Assembly (NCBI RefSeq): GCF_000519265.1
Contig: NZ_KI912608.1
Location: forward strand, 2,761,313 to 2,825,312
Direction: 5' to 3'
DNA: 64,000 nt
Source: Desulfonatronum lacustre DSM 10312
Lineage (GTDB): Bacteria; Desulfobacterota; Desulfovibrionia; Desulfovibrionales; Desulfonatronaceae
Each line of letters opens with the position of its first letter. Within the stretch, counting starts at the first letter, position 1. A model generated the notes under the pieces. The model was not told the origin of the DNA. It made no database searches and was given only the letters and a program-made list of their open reading frames with translations. The translations under genes were made by a program, and so were the position numbers. Shown here piece after piece: positions 1-8,911 of this stretch.

Positions 1-8
1 TCGCAACA

Positions 9-956
9 ATGTTGCCTAGCACCGCTTCCAGCGGAGATTTCAGGCCTTCCGCGGACAAGCTGGAGCGCATCGGCGCTTCCCTGGTCCAGCACGGGCCGTT
101 GAATGCCAGGGCCTACCTGATGCATCTGGCCCCGCCCGAGGAACCGACCATCGTGCCCACCCTGGAAAAACTGGCGCGCGCGCACGGATACACCAAGATC
201 TTCGCCAAGGTGCCCGAAGGCGCGGCGGCCCGGTTCACCAAGGCCGGATACGCGGCCGAGGCCGTGGTTCCCGGGCTGTATAACGGCCGCGAGGCCGGCG
301 TGTTCATGGGCCGGTATTTCGCGGACTGGCGCAGAGAACCGGCCAATCCCCATGCATTGCGCGACGTCCTGTCGGTTGCCCGGAATAAGGCGGCCCAGGC
401 CGGAACCTCCGCGGCTTCCGCGTCCCGTCCGGCCTCGTCTCCTTCCCTGCCTCGGGACGCACGCATCGTGCCCTTGGGGCCGGACCAGGCCGAGGACATG
501 GCCAAGGTCTACCGCGCCGTGTTCGACTCCTATCCCTTTCCGATCTTTGATCCAGCCTATCTGCGCAACTCCATGACCGGGACCACGCGCTTCTACGGCG
601 TCCTGATCCAGGACCGGCTGGCGGCCCTGGCCTCCGCGGAGGTGGACCCGGAAACCGGGTCAGCGGAAATGACCGACTTCGCCACCCTGCCTGAATTCCG
701 GGGCCGAAAACTGGCCGGAATCCTCCTGGCGCACATGACCGAACGGATGCGGGACCTGGGGCTGAGCACCTTGTACACCATCGCCCGTGCCGAATCCTAC
801 GCCATGAACGTCACCTTTGCCCGAGCCGGATACGTCTTCGGCGGAACCCTGCCCAACAACACGCACATCGGCGGAGGATTGGAGTCCATGAACGTCTGGC
901 ACCTTGCTTTGCGTGAGGACCTTTCCCAACCCTTCACCCGGAACCCGAAAACATGA
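9..956 (+). CDS. ablB: putative beta-lysine N-acetyltransferase (AblB-like); 5' end may lie outside the window
   Basis: AblB acetylates beta-lysine (made by lysine 2,3-aminomutase, AblA) to the compatible solute N-epsilon-acetyl-beta-lysine. The N-terminal third carries the AblB-specific pattern (KIFAKVP, then GYAAEAVVPGLYNG and the FMGRYF-like stretch, residues about 55-105). The C-terminal 150 residues are a GNAT fold with an FRGRKLAGILLAHM acetyl-CoA-binding segment. At 315 residues it is slightly longer than typical because of an Ala/Ser/Pro-rich linker near residues 125-150. The first ATG is only 8 bases from the window edge, so the true start could be upstream. Its stop overlaps the next start (ATGA), implying translational coupling to the ABC importer. 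ablA is expected just upstream but is not visible. Confidence 0.8.
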   Translation: MLPSTASSGDFRPSADKLERIGASLVQHGPLNARAYLMHLAPPEEPTIVPTLEKLARAHGYTKIFAKVPEGAAARFTKAGYAAEAVVPGLYNGREAGVFMGRYFADWRREPANPHALRDVLSVARNKAAQAGTSAASASRPASSPSLPRDARIVPLGPDQAEDMAKVYRAVFDSYPFPIFDPAYLRNSMTGTTRFYGVLIQDRLAALASAEVDPETGSAEMTDFATLPEFRGRKLAGILLAHMTERMRDLGLSTLYTIARAESYAMNVTFARAGYVFGGTLPNNTHIGGGLESMNVWHLALREDLSQPFTRNPKT

Positions 957-1816
957 AAGAAAGCCGCTGGCGGCCATGGCTGTTGCTTTCGCCGTCCCTG
1001 ACCGCCATCTTCTTCCTGCTGGTCGTCCCGGTGCTCTTCGTCGTGGTCTACAGCTTCTGGCTGCGCGCGCCCACCGGGGCGGCCATCCCGGCATTTCAGT
1101 TCGGCAACTATGCCCGCTTTTTCGAAGACCTGTTCTATCCGACCATCCTCTTCCGCACCCTGCGGGTCTCGGTGATCTGCGTCCTTTTGTGCCTGGTCAT
1201 GGGCTACATCCCGGCCTATTTTTTCTACCGCAGCAAATCCCGCTACCGCCAGGCCCTGATCCTGCTGATCATGGTCCCGTTCTGGATCAGCTTCATCATC
1301 CGAACCATGAGCTGGATCAACATCCTCGGGGCCAACGGATTTTTGAACTATACCCTGATGCGCTTCGGGATCATCACTGAACCGCTCTCCCTGCTGTACA
1401 ACGAAGCGGCCGTGCTCATGGGGCTGATCCAGTATTTGTTGCCGTTCATGATCCTGAACATCTACGTCAGCCTGGAGGCCATCGACAAAAATCTGCTGGA
1501 AGCGGCCCGGAGCATGGGCTGCAACGAGTGGCAGGCCTTCAGGGAGGTCACTTTGCCGCTGAGTCTGCCCGGAGTCAGCGCCGGATGTCTGCTGGTCTTC
1601 GTGCTTACCGCGGGCACTTACCTGCCGCCGATGATCCTGGGCGGACCTGGCAACGAAATGATCGCCAACCTGATCTTCAACCGGGTCATCGGCACCCTTG
1701 ATTGGCCCTTCGGATCGGCCATCAGCGTGATCCTGCTGCTGCTTCTGGGATGCATCGTCTGGACCTACAACCGCTATCTGGGCATCAATACGCTGTTCAA
1801 GGCGTTCAAGAGCTAA
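953..1816 (+). CDS. ABC transporter permease, PotB type (polyamine/opine/amine family)
   Basis: Inner-membrane permease of a spermidine/putrescine-type importer. About six hydrophobic segments are visible, the first at residues 10-32. The binding-protein-dependent transport motif that docks the ATPase is present near residues 180-200 (EAARSMGCNEWQAFREVTLP). Length (287 aa) fits PotB. It overlaps ablB by 4 bases and is followed after 4 bases by the second permease, so the genes form one transcription unit. Coupling to ablB and a proline-racemase-like gene suggests a substrate such as a betaine, amino acid or amine. The substrate cannot be read from the permease. Confidence 0.85.
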   Translation: MKESRWRPWLLLSPSLTAIFFLLVVPVLFVVVYSFWLRAPTGAAIPAFQFGNYARFFEDLFYPTILFRTLRVSVICVLLCLVMGYIPAYFFYRSKSRYRQALILLIMVPFWISFIIRTMSWINILGANGFLNYTLMRFGIITEPLSLLYNEAAVLMGLIQYLLPFMILNIYVSLEAIDKNLLEAARSMGCNEWQAFREVTLPLSLPGVSAGCLLVFVLTAGTYLPPMILGGPGNEMIANLIFNRVIGTLDWPFGSAISVILLLLLGCIVWTYNRYLGINTLFKAFKS

Positions 1817-1820
1817 GGCC

Positions 1821-2612
1821 ATGAAACTTCCCTTTTCCGGCTGGTCCCTGATCCGACTGTACACCATCCTGGTGTACCTGTTCATGTTTTTGCCCATCGT
1901 GGTGGTGATCGTCCTCTCCTTCAACCCGCAGCAGTTCGCCAGTTTCCCGATGCAGGGCTTCAGCCTGAAGTGGTATGTCCAGCTGGCCCAGAACGAGGCC
2001 ATTTTGCGGGCTTTCAAGAATTCCCTCGTCCTGGGCACCCTCACCGCGTTGATCGCCTCGGCCATCGCCGTGCCCGCGGCCATGGCCTTTGTCCGCTACA
2101 GCTTCAGGGGCAAGAACACCCTGAACACCCTGCTGCTCGCGCCGATCATGATCCCGGAAGTGGTCCTGGGCGTGGCCTTGCTACTGTTTATCCGCTGGCT
2201 GCAACAACCCAAGAGCTTCGCCCTGCTCCTGGCCGGACACGTGATCCTGACCCTGCCCTACGTGCTGCTCATCGTGCAGGCCCGGATGGTGAGCATCAAG
2301 CGGGTTTACGAGGAAGCCGCCTTGTCCTTGGGCGCAAGCCCGTTCCAGACCTTCAGGGAGGTCACGCTTCCGTTGCTCATGCCTGCGGTCCTGGCCGGAA
2401 TGCTCTTCTCCTTCACCATTTCCTTCGACGACATCACGGCCACCCTGTTCTGGGCCACGGCGGAGCACCAGACCGTGCCCGTGCGTATCTTCGGCATGCT
2501 CCGCCATTCCATCAGTCCGGAAATCAACGCCCTGGGCACGGTGATGATCGTGTTCACGATCATGACCCCGCTTTTGGCCGGGTATTGCATCCGAAGATTT
2601 TCGAAGAATTGA
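1821..2612 (+). CDS. ABC transporter permease, PotC type
   Basis: Second inner-membrane permease of the same importer. It has an N-terminal transmembrane helix (residues 10-32), five further hydrophobic segments, and an EAA loop near residues 155-180 (EEAALSLGASPFQTFREVTLP). Its 263 residues match PotC. The start is 4 bases after the PotB-like stop, and 30 bases separate it from the binding-protein gene, which has its own GGAGG ribosome-binding site. Confidence 0.85.
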   Translation: MKLPFSGWSLIRLYTILVYLFMFLPIVVVIVLSFNPQQFASFPMQGFSLKWYVQLAQNEAILRAFKNSLVLGTLTALIASAIAVPAAMAFVRYSFRGKNTLNTLLLAPIMIPEVVLGVALLLFIRWLQQPKSFALLLAGHVILTLPYVLLIVQARMVSIKRVYEEAALSLGASPFQTFREVTLPLLMPAVLAGMLFSFTISFDDITATLFWATAEHQTVPVRIFGMLRHSISPEINALGTVMIVFTIMTPLLAGYCIRRFSKN

Positions 2613-2642
2613 ACCACGAACCCATAACCCCTGGAGGGAACC

Positions 2643-3788
2643 ATGCAGAAACAACTCAATGACGTTCGTGAACGGTACGTGTCCGGGGATCTGTCCCGGC
2701 GGGACTTCGTCAAGTACTGCGCCGTGGCCGGCGTGGCCGCGGGATTGGTGGGCGGGCCGTTCGGTCTGGCGCGCCAGGCCCTGGCCCAAGGCAGCATCCG
2801 CTTCGACGGCTGGGGCGGAACCACCTCCCAGGCATTCCGCCGCTATGCCTTCGAGCCCTTTAGCCAGGCCACGGGCGTGCGCGTGATCGACGGCGAGTTC
2901 GGGGACATGGACACCTACCTGACCCGGGTCATCGCCTCCTTTCCCCCTGGCGGCGAGTTCAACCTGGCCCACTTAAGCGGCGTGTTCGACTATGCCCGCT
3001 ACGTGGGGCTGGAGTTCAACTCCGCCCTGGACGAGTCCAAGATCCCGAATCTGGCCCTGGTCATGGAATCCATGATCACGCCCTACCGCAAGCTCACCCC
3101 GGAGGCTCTGTCCGCCGTGCCCTACAACCTGGGCCAGACCGGCATCGCCTACAATACCAAGTACATTTCCAAGGATAAGGCCGAGGAACTGGGCGCTTCC
3201 CTGCTCTGGGACGAAAGCGTGCGCGGCAATCTGGGCAGCTGGGGCGACTGGCGGACGAACATCTGGTACGCGGCCCTGCATACCGGACAGAACCCCAACG
3301 ACATCCAGGACATGAACGCGGTCTGGGACGCCCTGCGCGCCCAGGTGCCCATGGTCAAGAAGTACTGGGGCTCGGGCGCGGAACTGATGAGCCTGTTGGC
3401 CGGCGAGGAAATCTACGCCACCGTGGCCTGGTCCGGGCGCATCGCCCACCTGCAAAACGACGGCTATCCCATCGGCTTCCTGGCGCCGAAGAACTGCTAT
3501 TCCTGGCAGGAATGCATTTTCGTGATGAAGGGCACGGACCTGGACGTGGCCCAGCAGCTGCTGGACTTCATGCTCGCCCCGGAAGCCTCCATTGCCGTGG
3601 CCGAAGGCCAGATGTATCCGCCCAGCCTGGATCCCACCAAGGTGGACCTGCCGGAGAGCATCCAAAAGCTGCCGGCCTTCGACCCCACCGGCAAACTGGA
3701 CGGTTACCTCTTCGCCGATCCGCTGTACTGGAACGGCAACCAGATGGAATGGGCCGAGCGCTGGGATCGCATTCGAGCGACGAGCTAA
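2643..3788 (+). CDS. extracellular solute-binding protein, PotD type, with Tat signal
   Basis: Periplasmic ligand-binding component of the importer. Residues about 17-50 form a twin-arginine signal (LSRRDFVKYC followed by a hydrophobic Ala/Gly/Val stretch and a probable AQA-type cleavage site). Tat export would deliver a folded protein. The mature part has the two-lobed spermidine/putrescine-binding fold (FDGWGGTTSQAFRRYAFEPF near the N terminus; AVPYNLGQTGIAYN about residue 160). The 381-residue length is normal. A strong GGAGG precedes the ATG. A perfect hairpin lies between this gene and the ATPase gene, which may favour higher binding-protein expression. Confidence 0.85.
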   Translation: MQKQLNDVRERYVSGDLSRRDFVKYCAVAGVAAGLVGGPFGLARQALAQGSIRFDGWGGTTSQAFRRYAFEPFSQATGVRVIDGEFGDMDTYLTRVIASFPPGGEFNLAHLSGVFDYARYVGLEFNSALDESKIPNLALVMESMITPYRKLTPEALSAVPYNLGQTGIAYNTKYISKDKAEELGASLLWDESVRGNLGSWGDWRTNIWYAALHTGQNPNDIQDMNAVWDALRAQVPMVKKYWGSGAELMSLLAGEEIYATVAWSGRIAHLQNDGYPIGFLAPKNCYSWQECIFVMKGTDLDVAQQLLDFMLAPEASIAVAEGQMYPPSLDPTKVDLPESIQKLPAFDPTGKLDGYLFADPLYWNGNQMEWAERWDRIRATS

Positions 3789-3796
3789 CGGATTCG

Positions 3797-3826
3797 GTAG
3801 GGTCGAACCTGCGGGTTCGACCCTAC
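3797..3826. other. perfect 13-bp-stem hairpin between binding-protein and ATPase genes
   Basis: GTAGGGTCGAACC and its exact reverse complement are separated by a TGCG loop. There is no following T-run, so it is not a standard terminator. It may be an mRNA-stabilising or processing hairpin at the 3' end of the binding-protein message, or a small dispersed repeat. Confidence 0.6.
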
Positions 3827-3862
3827 ACTTCCACCTAACCACAACCCCAACAGGCGACCACC

Positions 3863-4978
3863 GTGACGACCACCCCAGAATACGCTGTTCAACTCAAAGG
3901 CCTTTCCAAACATTTCGGCAAGGTTCAGGCCGTAAAACCCATTGATCTGAACATCGAGCAAGGCTCCCTGGTGACGCTGCTCGGGCCCTCGGGGTGCGGC
4001 AAGACCACTATTTTGCGGATGATCGCCGGTTTGGAGCATCCCACCAGCGGAGACATCTTCATCAAGGGCCGACGGGTCAACGAGGTGCCCATCCACAGGC
4101 GCAACCTGGGCATGATCTTCCAGAACTACGCCCTGTTTCCGCACAAGACCATTTTCGACAACGTGGCCTTTGGCCTGAAGTATCGAAGCGTGCCCAAGGA
4201 CGAAATTCGGGAAAAGGTCCGTCAGGCCCTGGAACTGGTCCGCCTGCCGGACGTGGAAAAGCGCCATCCGGCCCAGCTCTCCGGGGGTCAGCAGCAGCGC
4301 ATCGCCCTGGCCAGGGCCATTGTCATCGAGCCGGACGTCCTGCTCATGGACGAGCCCCTTTCCGCCCTGGACGAGAATTTGCGCGAGGAAATGCGCCGGG
4401 AGATCGACAATCTCCAGCAGATGATCGGCGTGACCACCATTTTCGTGACCCATGACCAGCGCGAGGCTCTGAGCATGTCGGACAAGATCGTGGTCATGCA
4501 CGACGGGGTCTTGCAGCAGGAAGGCCCGCCGGAAGAGGTCTACAACCATCCCGTGAACCGGACCGTGGCCGACTTTCTGGGCACGTCCACCTTTTTCCCG
4601 GCAACGGTCCTGGGCCGGGAAGACGGCTTGTATAAAGTCCGCCTGGACGACGGGACGCTCTTTCTGGTCAAGAACGGTCGCGATTGGGCCGACCAGAGCC
4701 GGGTGGAACTGGTGATCCGAGCCCAAAAGCCGAACATCGTTCCGGCCGGGGACGACGAGGCCATGGACCAGCCGAACCACTTTTCCGGGAAGATCAAGGA
4801 CCGCAGCTACATGGGCGGCGAAGTCAGCTACTTCGTGGAGCTGAAGAACGGTCTGGAGTTGCACGTGGTCACCCTGGGCGACCAGCAGCCCATGAAAATC
4901 GGCCGTAAAGTGGACGTGCACATTCCCCCGGACCACTGCGGCCTGCTTCCCGCGTCTTCCCCCTCTATCGGTTCATGA
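3863..4978 (+). CDS. ABC transporter ATP-binding protein, PotA type
   Basis: Cytoplasmic ATPase that powers the importer. Walker A GPSGCGKTT is at residues 41-49, the signature LSGGQQQR near residue 138, Walker B VLLMDEP near residue 160, and the switch histidine lies in FVTHDQ. A C-terminal TOBE-type regulatory domain follows (residues 240-371). The start is GTG at 3863. Its 3' end overlaps the next gene by 4 bases (ATGA), tying the racemase-like enzyme to the importer. Confidence 0.88.
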   Translation: MTTTPEYAVQLKGLSKHFGKVQAVKPIDLNIEQGSLVTLLGPSGCGKTTILRMIAGLEHPTSGDIFIKGRRVNEVPIHRRNLGMIFQNYALFPHKTIFDNVAFGLKYRSVPKDEIREKVRQALELVRLPDVEKRHPAQLSGGQQQRIALARAIVIEPDVLLMDEPLSALDENLREEMRREIDNLQQMIGVTTIFVTHDQREALSMSDKIVVMHDGVLQQEGPPEEVYNHPVNRTVADFLGTSTFFPATVLGREDGLYKVRLDDGTLFLVKNGRDWADQSRVELVIRAQKPNIVPAGDDEAMDQPNHFSGKIKDRSYMGGEVSYFVELKNGLELHVVTLGDQQPMKIGRKVDVHIPPDHCGLLPASSPSIGS

Positions 4979-6081
4979 ACCTGCCCTTGCGAGCCGAAGA
5001 CGTCGCCCGAGTCTTCTTCGCCAGGCACCCTCGCCGCGTCCAGACCGTGGACTCCCATACCTGCGGCGAGGCCACCCGCCTGATCGTCTCCGGAACAGGT
5101 CCAATCCCGGGACGGTCCATGGCTGAAAAGCGGCGCTGGTTTCAGGATAACCTGGACCCCCTCCGGCTGCGCCTGACCCGGGAGCCGCGCGGCCACCGGG
5201 ACATGGTGGCCGCGGCCCTGACCGAGCCGGTCTCGCCGGGCGCGGCCTTCGGCCTGATCTACATGGACGCCTGCCGCTACCCCCACCTCTGCGGCCACGC
5301 CACCATCGGCGCGGTGACCTCCATGCTGGAACTGGGGCTGCTTGGTCCTGGCAGTGGCCCGGACAACACTCGGATTCAGCCGGCCCCCGAAGATCCGCTT
5401 GCCCTGACCCTCGTCGTGGACACGCCCTCAGGTCCCCTGCACGTCGAGGCCCGACTGGACCCAACGGACACGTCCCGCGTGTCCAGCGTGACCCTGACCT
5501 CGGTCCCGGCCTTCGTGTTCGCCGAAAACGTGTTCCTGGACGTCCCGTCCCGGCTCTTCGGTCTGGAACGACTGCGCGTCGATCTGGTCTGCGTCGGCGG
5601 CTTCTTCGCCATGGTGGACCTGGATCAGCCGGGGCTGGAGATCGACACGGCCTCCCCGCGCCGGATCATCGAATTGGGCATGGAAGTCATCCGGCTGGCC
5701 AACGATCAAATCCGCGTCCATCACCCCCTGCGCCCGGACGTCGCCACCGTGGACGTGACCGAGTTTTACCGGCACACTGGGTGCCGCGAAGGGCACGGTT
5801 TCGTGGTTTACGGCGAAAGCCACCTGGACCGCTCGCCCTGCGGCACCGGGACTACGGCCAAACTGACTTTGCTGTTCCACAAGGGGCTGCTCACGGACGA
5901 CGCGGAGTACGTGAACCACGGCCCGCTGCGGACCGCGTTCACGGCGTGTATCCATGAACAGACAACGGTGGGGGAGTATCCTGCGGTCACCGTGCGCTTC
6001 ACCGGCAGCGCGCACCTTACCGGGCTGCACGAATTCGTCCTGGATCCCGATGACCCTTTTCCGGAGGGGTATCTTCTTTGA
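4975..6081 (+). CDS. proline racemase / 4-hydroxyproline epimerase family enzyme
   Basis: Cofactor-independent enzyme of the proline racemase superfamily, using two cysteines as acid/base. Both are present: the first in PHLCGHATIG (about residue 105) and the second in SPCGTGTTAKL (about residue 285), with the substrate-binding DSHTCGEATR near the N terminus. Cys at the first site favours racemase/epimerase over trans-3-hydroxyproline dehydratase, which has Ser or Thr there. The 368-residue length is normal, with a slightly long N terminus. Translational coupling to the ATPase gene implies that the imported compound is a proline-type or related amino acid. This substrate link is an inference. 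Confidence 0.8.
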   Translation: MNLPLRAEDVARVFFARHPRRVQTVDSHTCGEATRLIVSGTGPIPGRSMAEKRRWFQDNLDPLRLRLTREPRGHRDMVAAALTEPVSPGAAFGLIYMDACRYPHLCGHATIGAVTSMLELGLLGPGSGPDNTRIQPAPEDPLALTLVVDTPSGPLHVEARLDPTDTSRVSSVTLTSVPAFVFAENVFLDVPSRLFGLERLRVDLVCVGGFFAMVDLDQPGLEIDTASPRRIIELGMEVIRLANDQIRVHHPLRPDVATVDVTEFYRHTGCREGHGFVVYGESHLDRSPCGTGTTAKLTLLFHKGLLTDDAEYVNHGPLRTAFTACIHEQTTVGEYPAVTVRFTGSAHLTGLHEFVLDPDDPFPEGYLL

Positions 6082-6114
6082 ATAATGTCATTTCTAGTCC
6101 AAATCTTCTTTTTC

Positions 6115-6231
6115 GGTGTCGGAATCGGTATCGGTATCGGAATCGGTATCGGAATCGGAATCGGAATCGATACTGTTTGTGCGTCAAGGATTCTAATTCG
6201 ATCCCGATACCGATGCCGACGCCGACTCCGA
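6115..6231. repeat. inverted array of degenerate TCGGNN hexamers
   Basis: About ten tandem copies of a TCGGWA hexamer (6115-6171) face about five copies of the complementary NNCCGA hexamer (6199-6231) across a short loop. This could form a very long stem. A related element with fewer, differently mutated units lies at 23673-23762 and shares the loop edge TTCGATCCCGAT and an ACAGCATT right flank. Both sit just after the stop of a plus-strand gene, so they may act as terminators. Confidence 0.85.
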
Positions 6232-6300
6232 TGACAGCATTTTCTCGAGCGAAAAACGCATTGCCGAAGCAGAATTGGTATGACATCCTCGCGAGGACCA

Positions 6301-7917
6301 ATGACCCAACCTGATCTGATTCTGGAAAACGCCCGGATACGGACCATGGACCCGGCCATGCCCTGGGCCGCCTCCCTGGCCATGCATGCCGGACGTATTG
6401 TTTCCGTTTCTCCGGAACGGAGGCACCCCGAACCGGCCTTTGCCAAGGCCCGCCGGATCGACCTGGAGGGGCGGCTGGTGCTGCCCGGCTTCTGGGATTC
6501 CCATTTTCATTACTACCAGTGGGCCATGGGCCGACAGGGCGCGGCCCTGGACCAGGCCCGAAACTTCGGCCACTGCATGGAACTCCTGCGGGAGTTGGCC
6601 GAGCGCCCCGGGGAAAGCTACTGGATCCAGGGACAGGGCTTCAATGAGTCCGACTGGCCGGAAAACCGCCTGCCCTTGCGCGGGGACCTGGACCAGGCCT
6701 GTCCGGATCGGCCCGTGTTGATCTGGCGCTGCGATCTGCACCTGGCCGTGGCCAGCTCCAAGGCCCTGGAACTGGCGGGGGTGGACGAGGCGGTGGCGGA
6801 CCGGCATGCGGGGTTGATCGAGCGGGACCAGCAGGGCCGCCTGACCGGCATCCTGCGCGAGGAGGCCGTGAACTGCGTCAAACGGGCCATCCCTGAACCC
6901 ACCTTCGCCCACACGCGGGAGATCATGGACCGAGCCCAGGCCGGGCTGCACGCCCTGGGCATCACCGGGGTGCACGACGTGCGCCTGGCCGGGAACATCT
7001 CCGAGTCCGCGCTGACCTTCCGGGTCTGGCAGGCCCTGCGCCAGGAGAAGCGGCTGCAACTGCGCTGCTGGACCAGCCTGCCCGGGGAGAACCGGGCCGC
7101 GGCCGCGGAAATCGGCCTGCGCACCGGGCTGGGGGACGAATACTTGCGATTGGGCCACCTGAAGTATTTCATGGACGGCGGCATGGGCGCCCGAACGGCC
7201 TGGATGCTGGAGCCGTACACGGACACCGGGAACACCGGGCTGTGCCTGATCCCGCCCGAGGAAATGCTTCAGGAGGTCCTCCTGGCCGAAGAGGCCGGGC
7301 TGGCCGTGATGGTCCACGCCATCGGAGACCGGGCCGGGCATGAGCTGGTGAGCGTTTTCGAGGAAGTTCAACGCCGCCGCCCCCCCTCGGCCATGCCCCT
7401 GGCCCTGGAGCACCGCATCGAGCACGTCCAGGTGCTCCGGGAGGAGGACATCCGCCGCCTGGCGGCCCTGAACATGCCGGTCACGGCCCAGCCGCCGAAC
7501 ATGATCCTGGACATCAACATGATCAACCAGTGCGCCGGAGACGTCGGACGCAACGCCTACGCCTTCCGCTCCATGCTGGACGCCGGGCTGTGCCTCCTGT
7601 TCAGCTCGGACTGCCCGGTCTGCGACCCCAACCCCCTGGTGGGCATCCAGGCCGCCGTAACCCGGGCCCGGGCCGACGGGACGCCCGAGGGCGGGTGGCA
7701 TCCGGAGTTGAAAATCAGCCTGGACCAGGCCGTGGCCGCCTACACCAGTTCCCCGGCCAGGGCCTACAACCTCGCCCACCGACACGGCGCGATCAAACCC
7801 GGCGCGGCCGCGGACCTTGTGGTCCTGGACCGGGACATCTATACTTGCGACCCCGCCGACATCGCCGCCATCCCGGTGGCCATGACCGTCTTCAACGGCC
7901 GCATCGTCCACGAGTAA
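6301..7917 (+). CDS. amidohydrolase, YtcJ/N-substituted formamide deformylase family
   Basis: Metal-dependent amidohydrolase of the YtcJ-like group: N-terminal beta-sandwich, DSHFHYYQW metal ligands (residues about 63-71), a lysine/HAIGD region and a C-terminal GAAADLVVLDRD typical of dihydroorotase-like barrels. An upstream in-frame ATG exists at 6280, but the ATG at 6301 has GAGGA 4-9 bases upstream and starts right at the conserved QPDLILENARIRTMD, so 6301 is chosen. Enzymes of this family cleave C-N bonds in N-acyl or cyclic amides. The exact substrate is unknown. Position after the amine importer and racemase-like gene suggests a linked catabolic role, but the hexamer repeat array separates them. 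Confidence 0.8.
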   Translation: MTQPDLILENARIRTMDPAMPWAASLAMHAGRIVSVSPERRHPEPAFAKARRIDLEGRLVLPGFWDSHFHYYQWAMGRQGAALDQARNFGHCMELLRELAERPGESYWIQGQGFNESDWPENRLPLRGDLDQACPDRPVLIWRCDLHLAVASSKALELAGVDEAVADRHAGLIERDQQGRLTGILREEAVNCVKRAIPEPTFAHTREIMDRAQAGLHALGITGVHDVRLAGNISESALTFRVWQALRQEKRLQLRCWTSLPGENRAAAAEIGLRTGLGDEYLRLGHLKYFMDGGMGARTAWMLEPYTDTGNTGLCLIPPEEMLQEVLLAEEAGLAVMVHAIGDRAGHELVSVFEEVQRRRPPSAMPLALEHRIEHVQVLREEDIRRLAALNMPVTAQPPNMILDINMINQCAGDVGRNAYAFRSMLDAGLCLLFSSDCPVCDPNPLVGIQAAVTRARADGTPEGGWHPELKISLDQAVAAYTSSPARAYNLAHRHGAIKPGAAADLVVLDRDIYTCDPADIAAIPVAMTVFNGRIVHE

Positions 7918-7981
7918 TGCCCCCTCCTCGGCTGACCTTGCTGATGCAGACGCCCGGCGAGAGAAATGCGAGAGGATCATC

Positions 7982-8743
7982 ATGATAAAGAACGAGATGC
8001 ACCGCCTGCTGGACGACGTGGCCCAGGGAAGGACCACGCCGGACAAGGCCCTGGAACGCCTGCGCTACGCCCCTTTTTTGGAGGTTGGGTGCGGCGTGAA
8101 CCTGGACACCCACCGAGCCTTGCGCACGGGCCACGGAGAAACGGTTTTCGGTCAGGGCAAGGACCCCGAACAGATGGTCAAGGCCGTGGGCGGCTTGGCC
8201 GCTTCCGGGCAGCCGGTGCTGGCCACCAGGGTGAATCGGGAACAGTCCGAAGCGCTGTGCGCGGCCTACCCGCAGGGCGTGTACTGGCCCCGGGCCCGGC
8301 TTTTCAGCCTGGGCGCGGAACTCCCCGTAAACGAGCCCTGGCCGAATCAGGGCAGGGTGGTCGTGGCCTGCGCCGGGGCCGCGGATATTCCCGTGGCCCT
8401 GGAAGCCTTCGGCACGGCCGCGTTTCTGGGGCTGGACACGGGACTCATCAGCGACGTGGGCGTGGCCGGACTGCACCGCCTGCAACCGCACATGGAGGCC
8501 CTGTTCCAGGCCAAACTGCTGATCGTGGTCGCCGGCATGGAGGGGGCCCTGCCCAGCGTGCTGGCCGGACTGACCGGAAAGCCGATCCTCGCCGTGCCCA
8601 CTTCCGTGGGATACGGGGCAAGCTTCCAGGGGCTGGCCGCGTTGATGGCCATGCTCAACTCCTGCGCCCCGGGCATCGCGGTCCTGAACATCGACAACGG
8701 GTACGGGGCCGCCTGCATGGCCGCGAAAATCTTGGCCCAGTAG
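7982..8743 (+). CDS. larB: nickel-pincer cofactor biosynthesis protein LarB
   Basis: LarB carboxylates nicotinic acid adenine dinucleotide in synthesis of the nickel-pincer nucleotide used by LarA-type racemases. The C-terminal AIR-carboxylase-like domain is clear (GMEGALPSVLAGL, VPTSVGYGA, SCAPGIAVLNIDNGYGAA, residues about 180-245). Length (253 aa) is normal. larC and larE, which complete the pathway, are not in this window. Another family member with PurE-like activity is less likely. Confidence 0.85.
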   Translation: MIKNEMHRLLDDVAQGRTTPDKALERLRYAPFLEVGCGVNLDTHRALRTGHGETVFGQGKDPEQMVKAVGGLAASGQPVLATRVNREQSEALCAAYPQGVYWPRARLFSLGAELPVNEPWPNQGRVVVACAGAADIPVALEAFGTAAFLGLDTGLISDVGVAGLHRLQPHMEALFQAKLLIVVAGMEGALPSVLAGLTGKPILAVPTSVGYGASFQGLAALMAMLNSCAPGIAVLNIDNGYGAACMAAKILAQ

Positions 8744-8911
8744 GGTCGCGACCGTCATATAGTCCCGACTCCCCACGTGCCTCCCTCTGGACTTGTCTTC
8801 AAACGCATCCCGCTGTAAACCTTGCCGCCATGACCAAGCACGACCCGCGCCCCTTTCAACCGCCCTCACGCCTGACTGGAAATCTCACCGGCATGCGTCG
8901 GAGACAGACGG

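Noticed and set aside
6115-6231. Possible CRISPR array in the hexamer repeat regions
   Set aside because: Units are 6 bases without spacers and form inverted arms; no cas genes in the window.
6193-8046. Minus-strand frame of 617 codons over the amidohydrolase gene
   Set aside because: Shadow frame; no motif, and the plus-strand amidohydrolase is complete with a ribosome-binding site.
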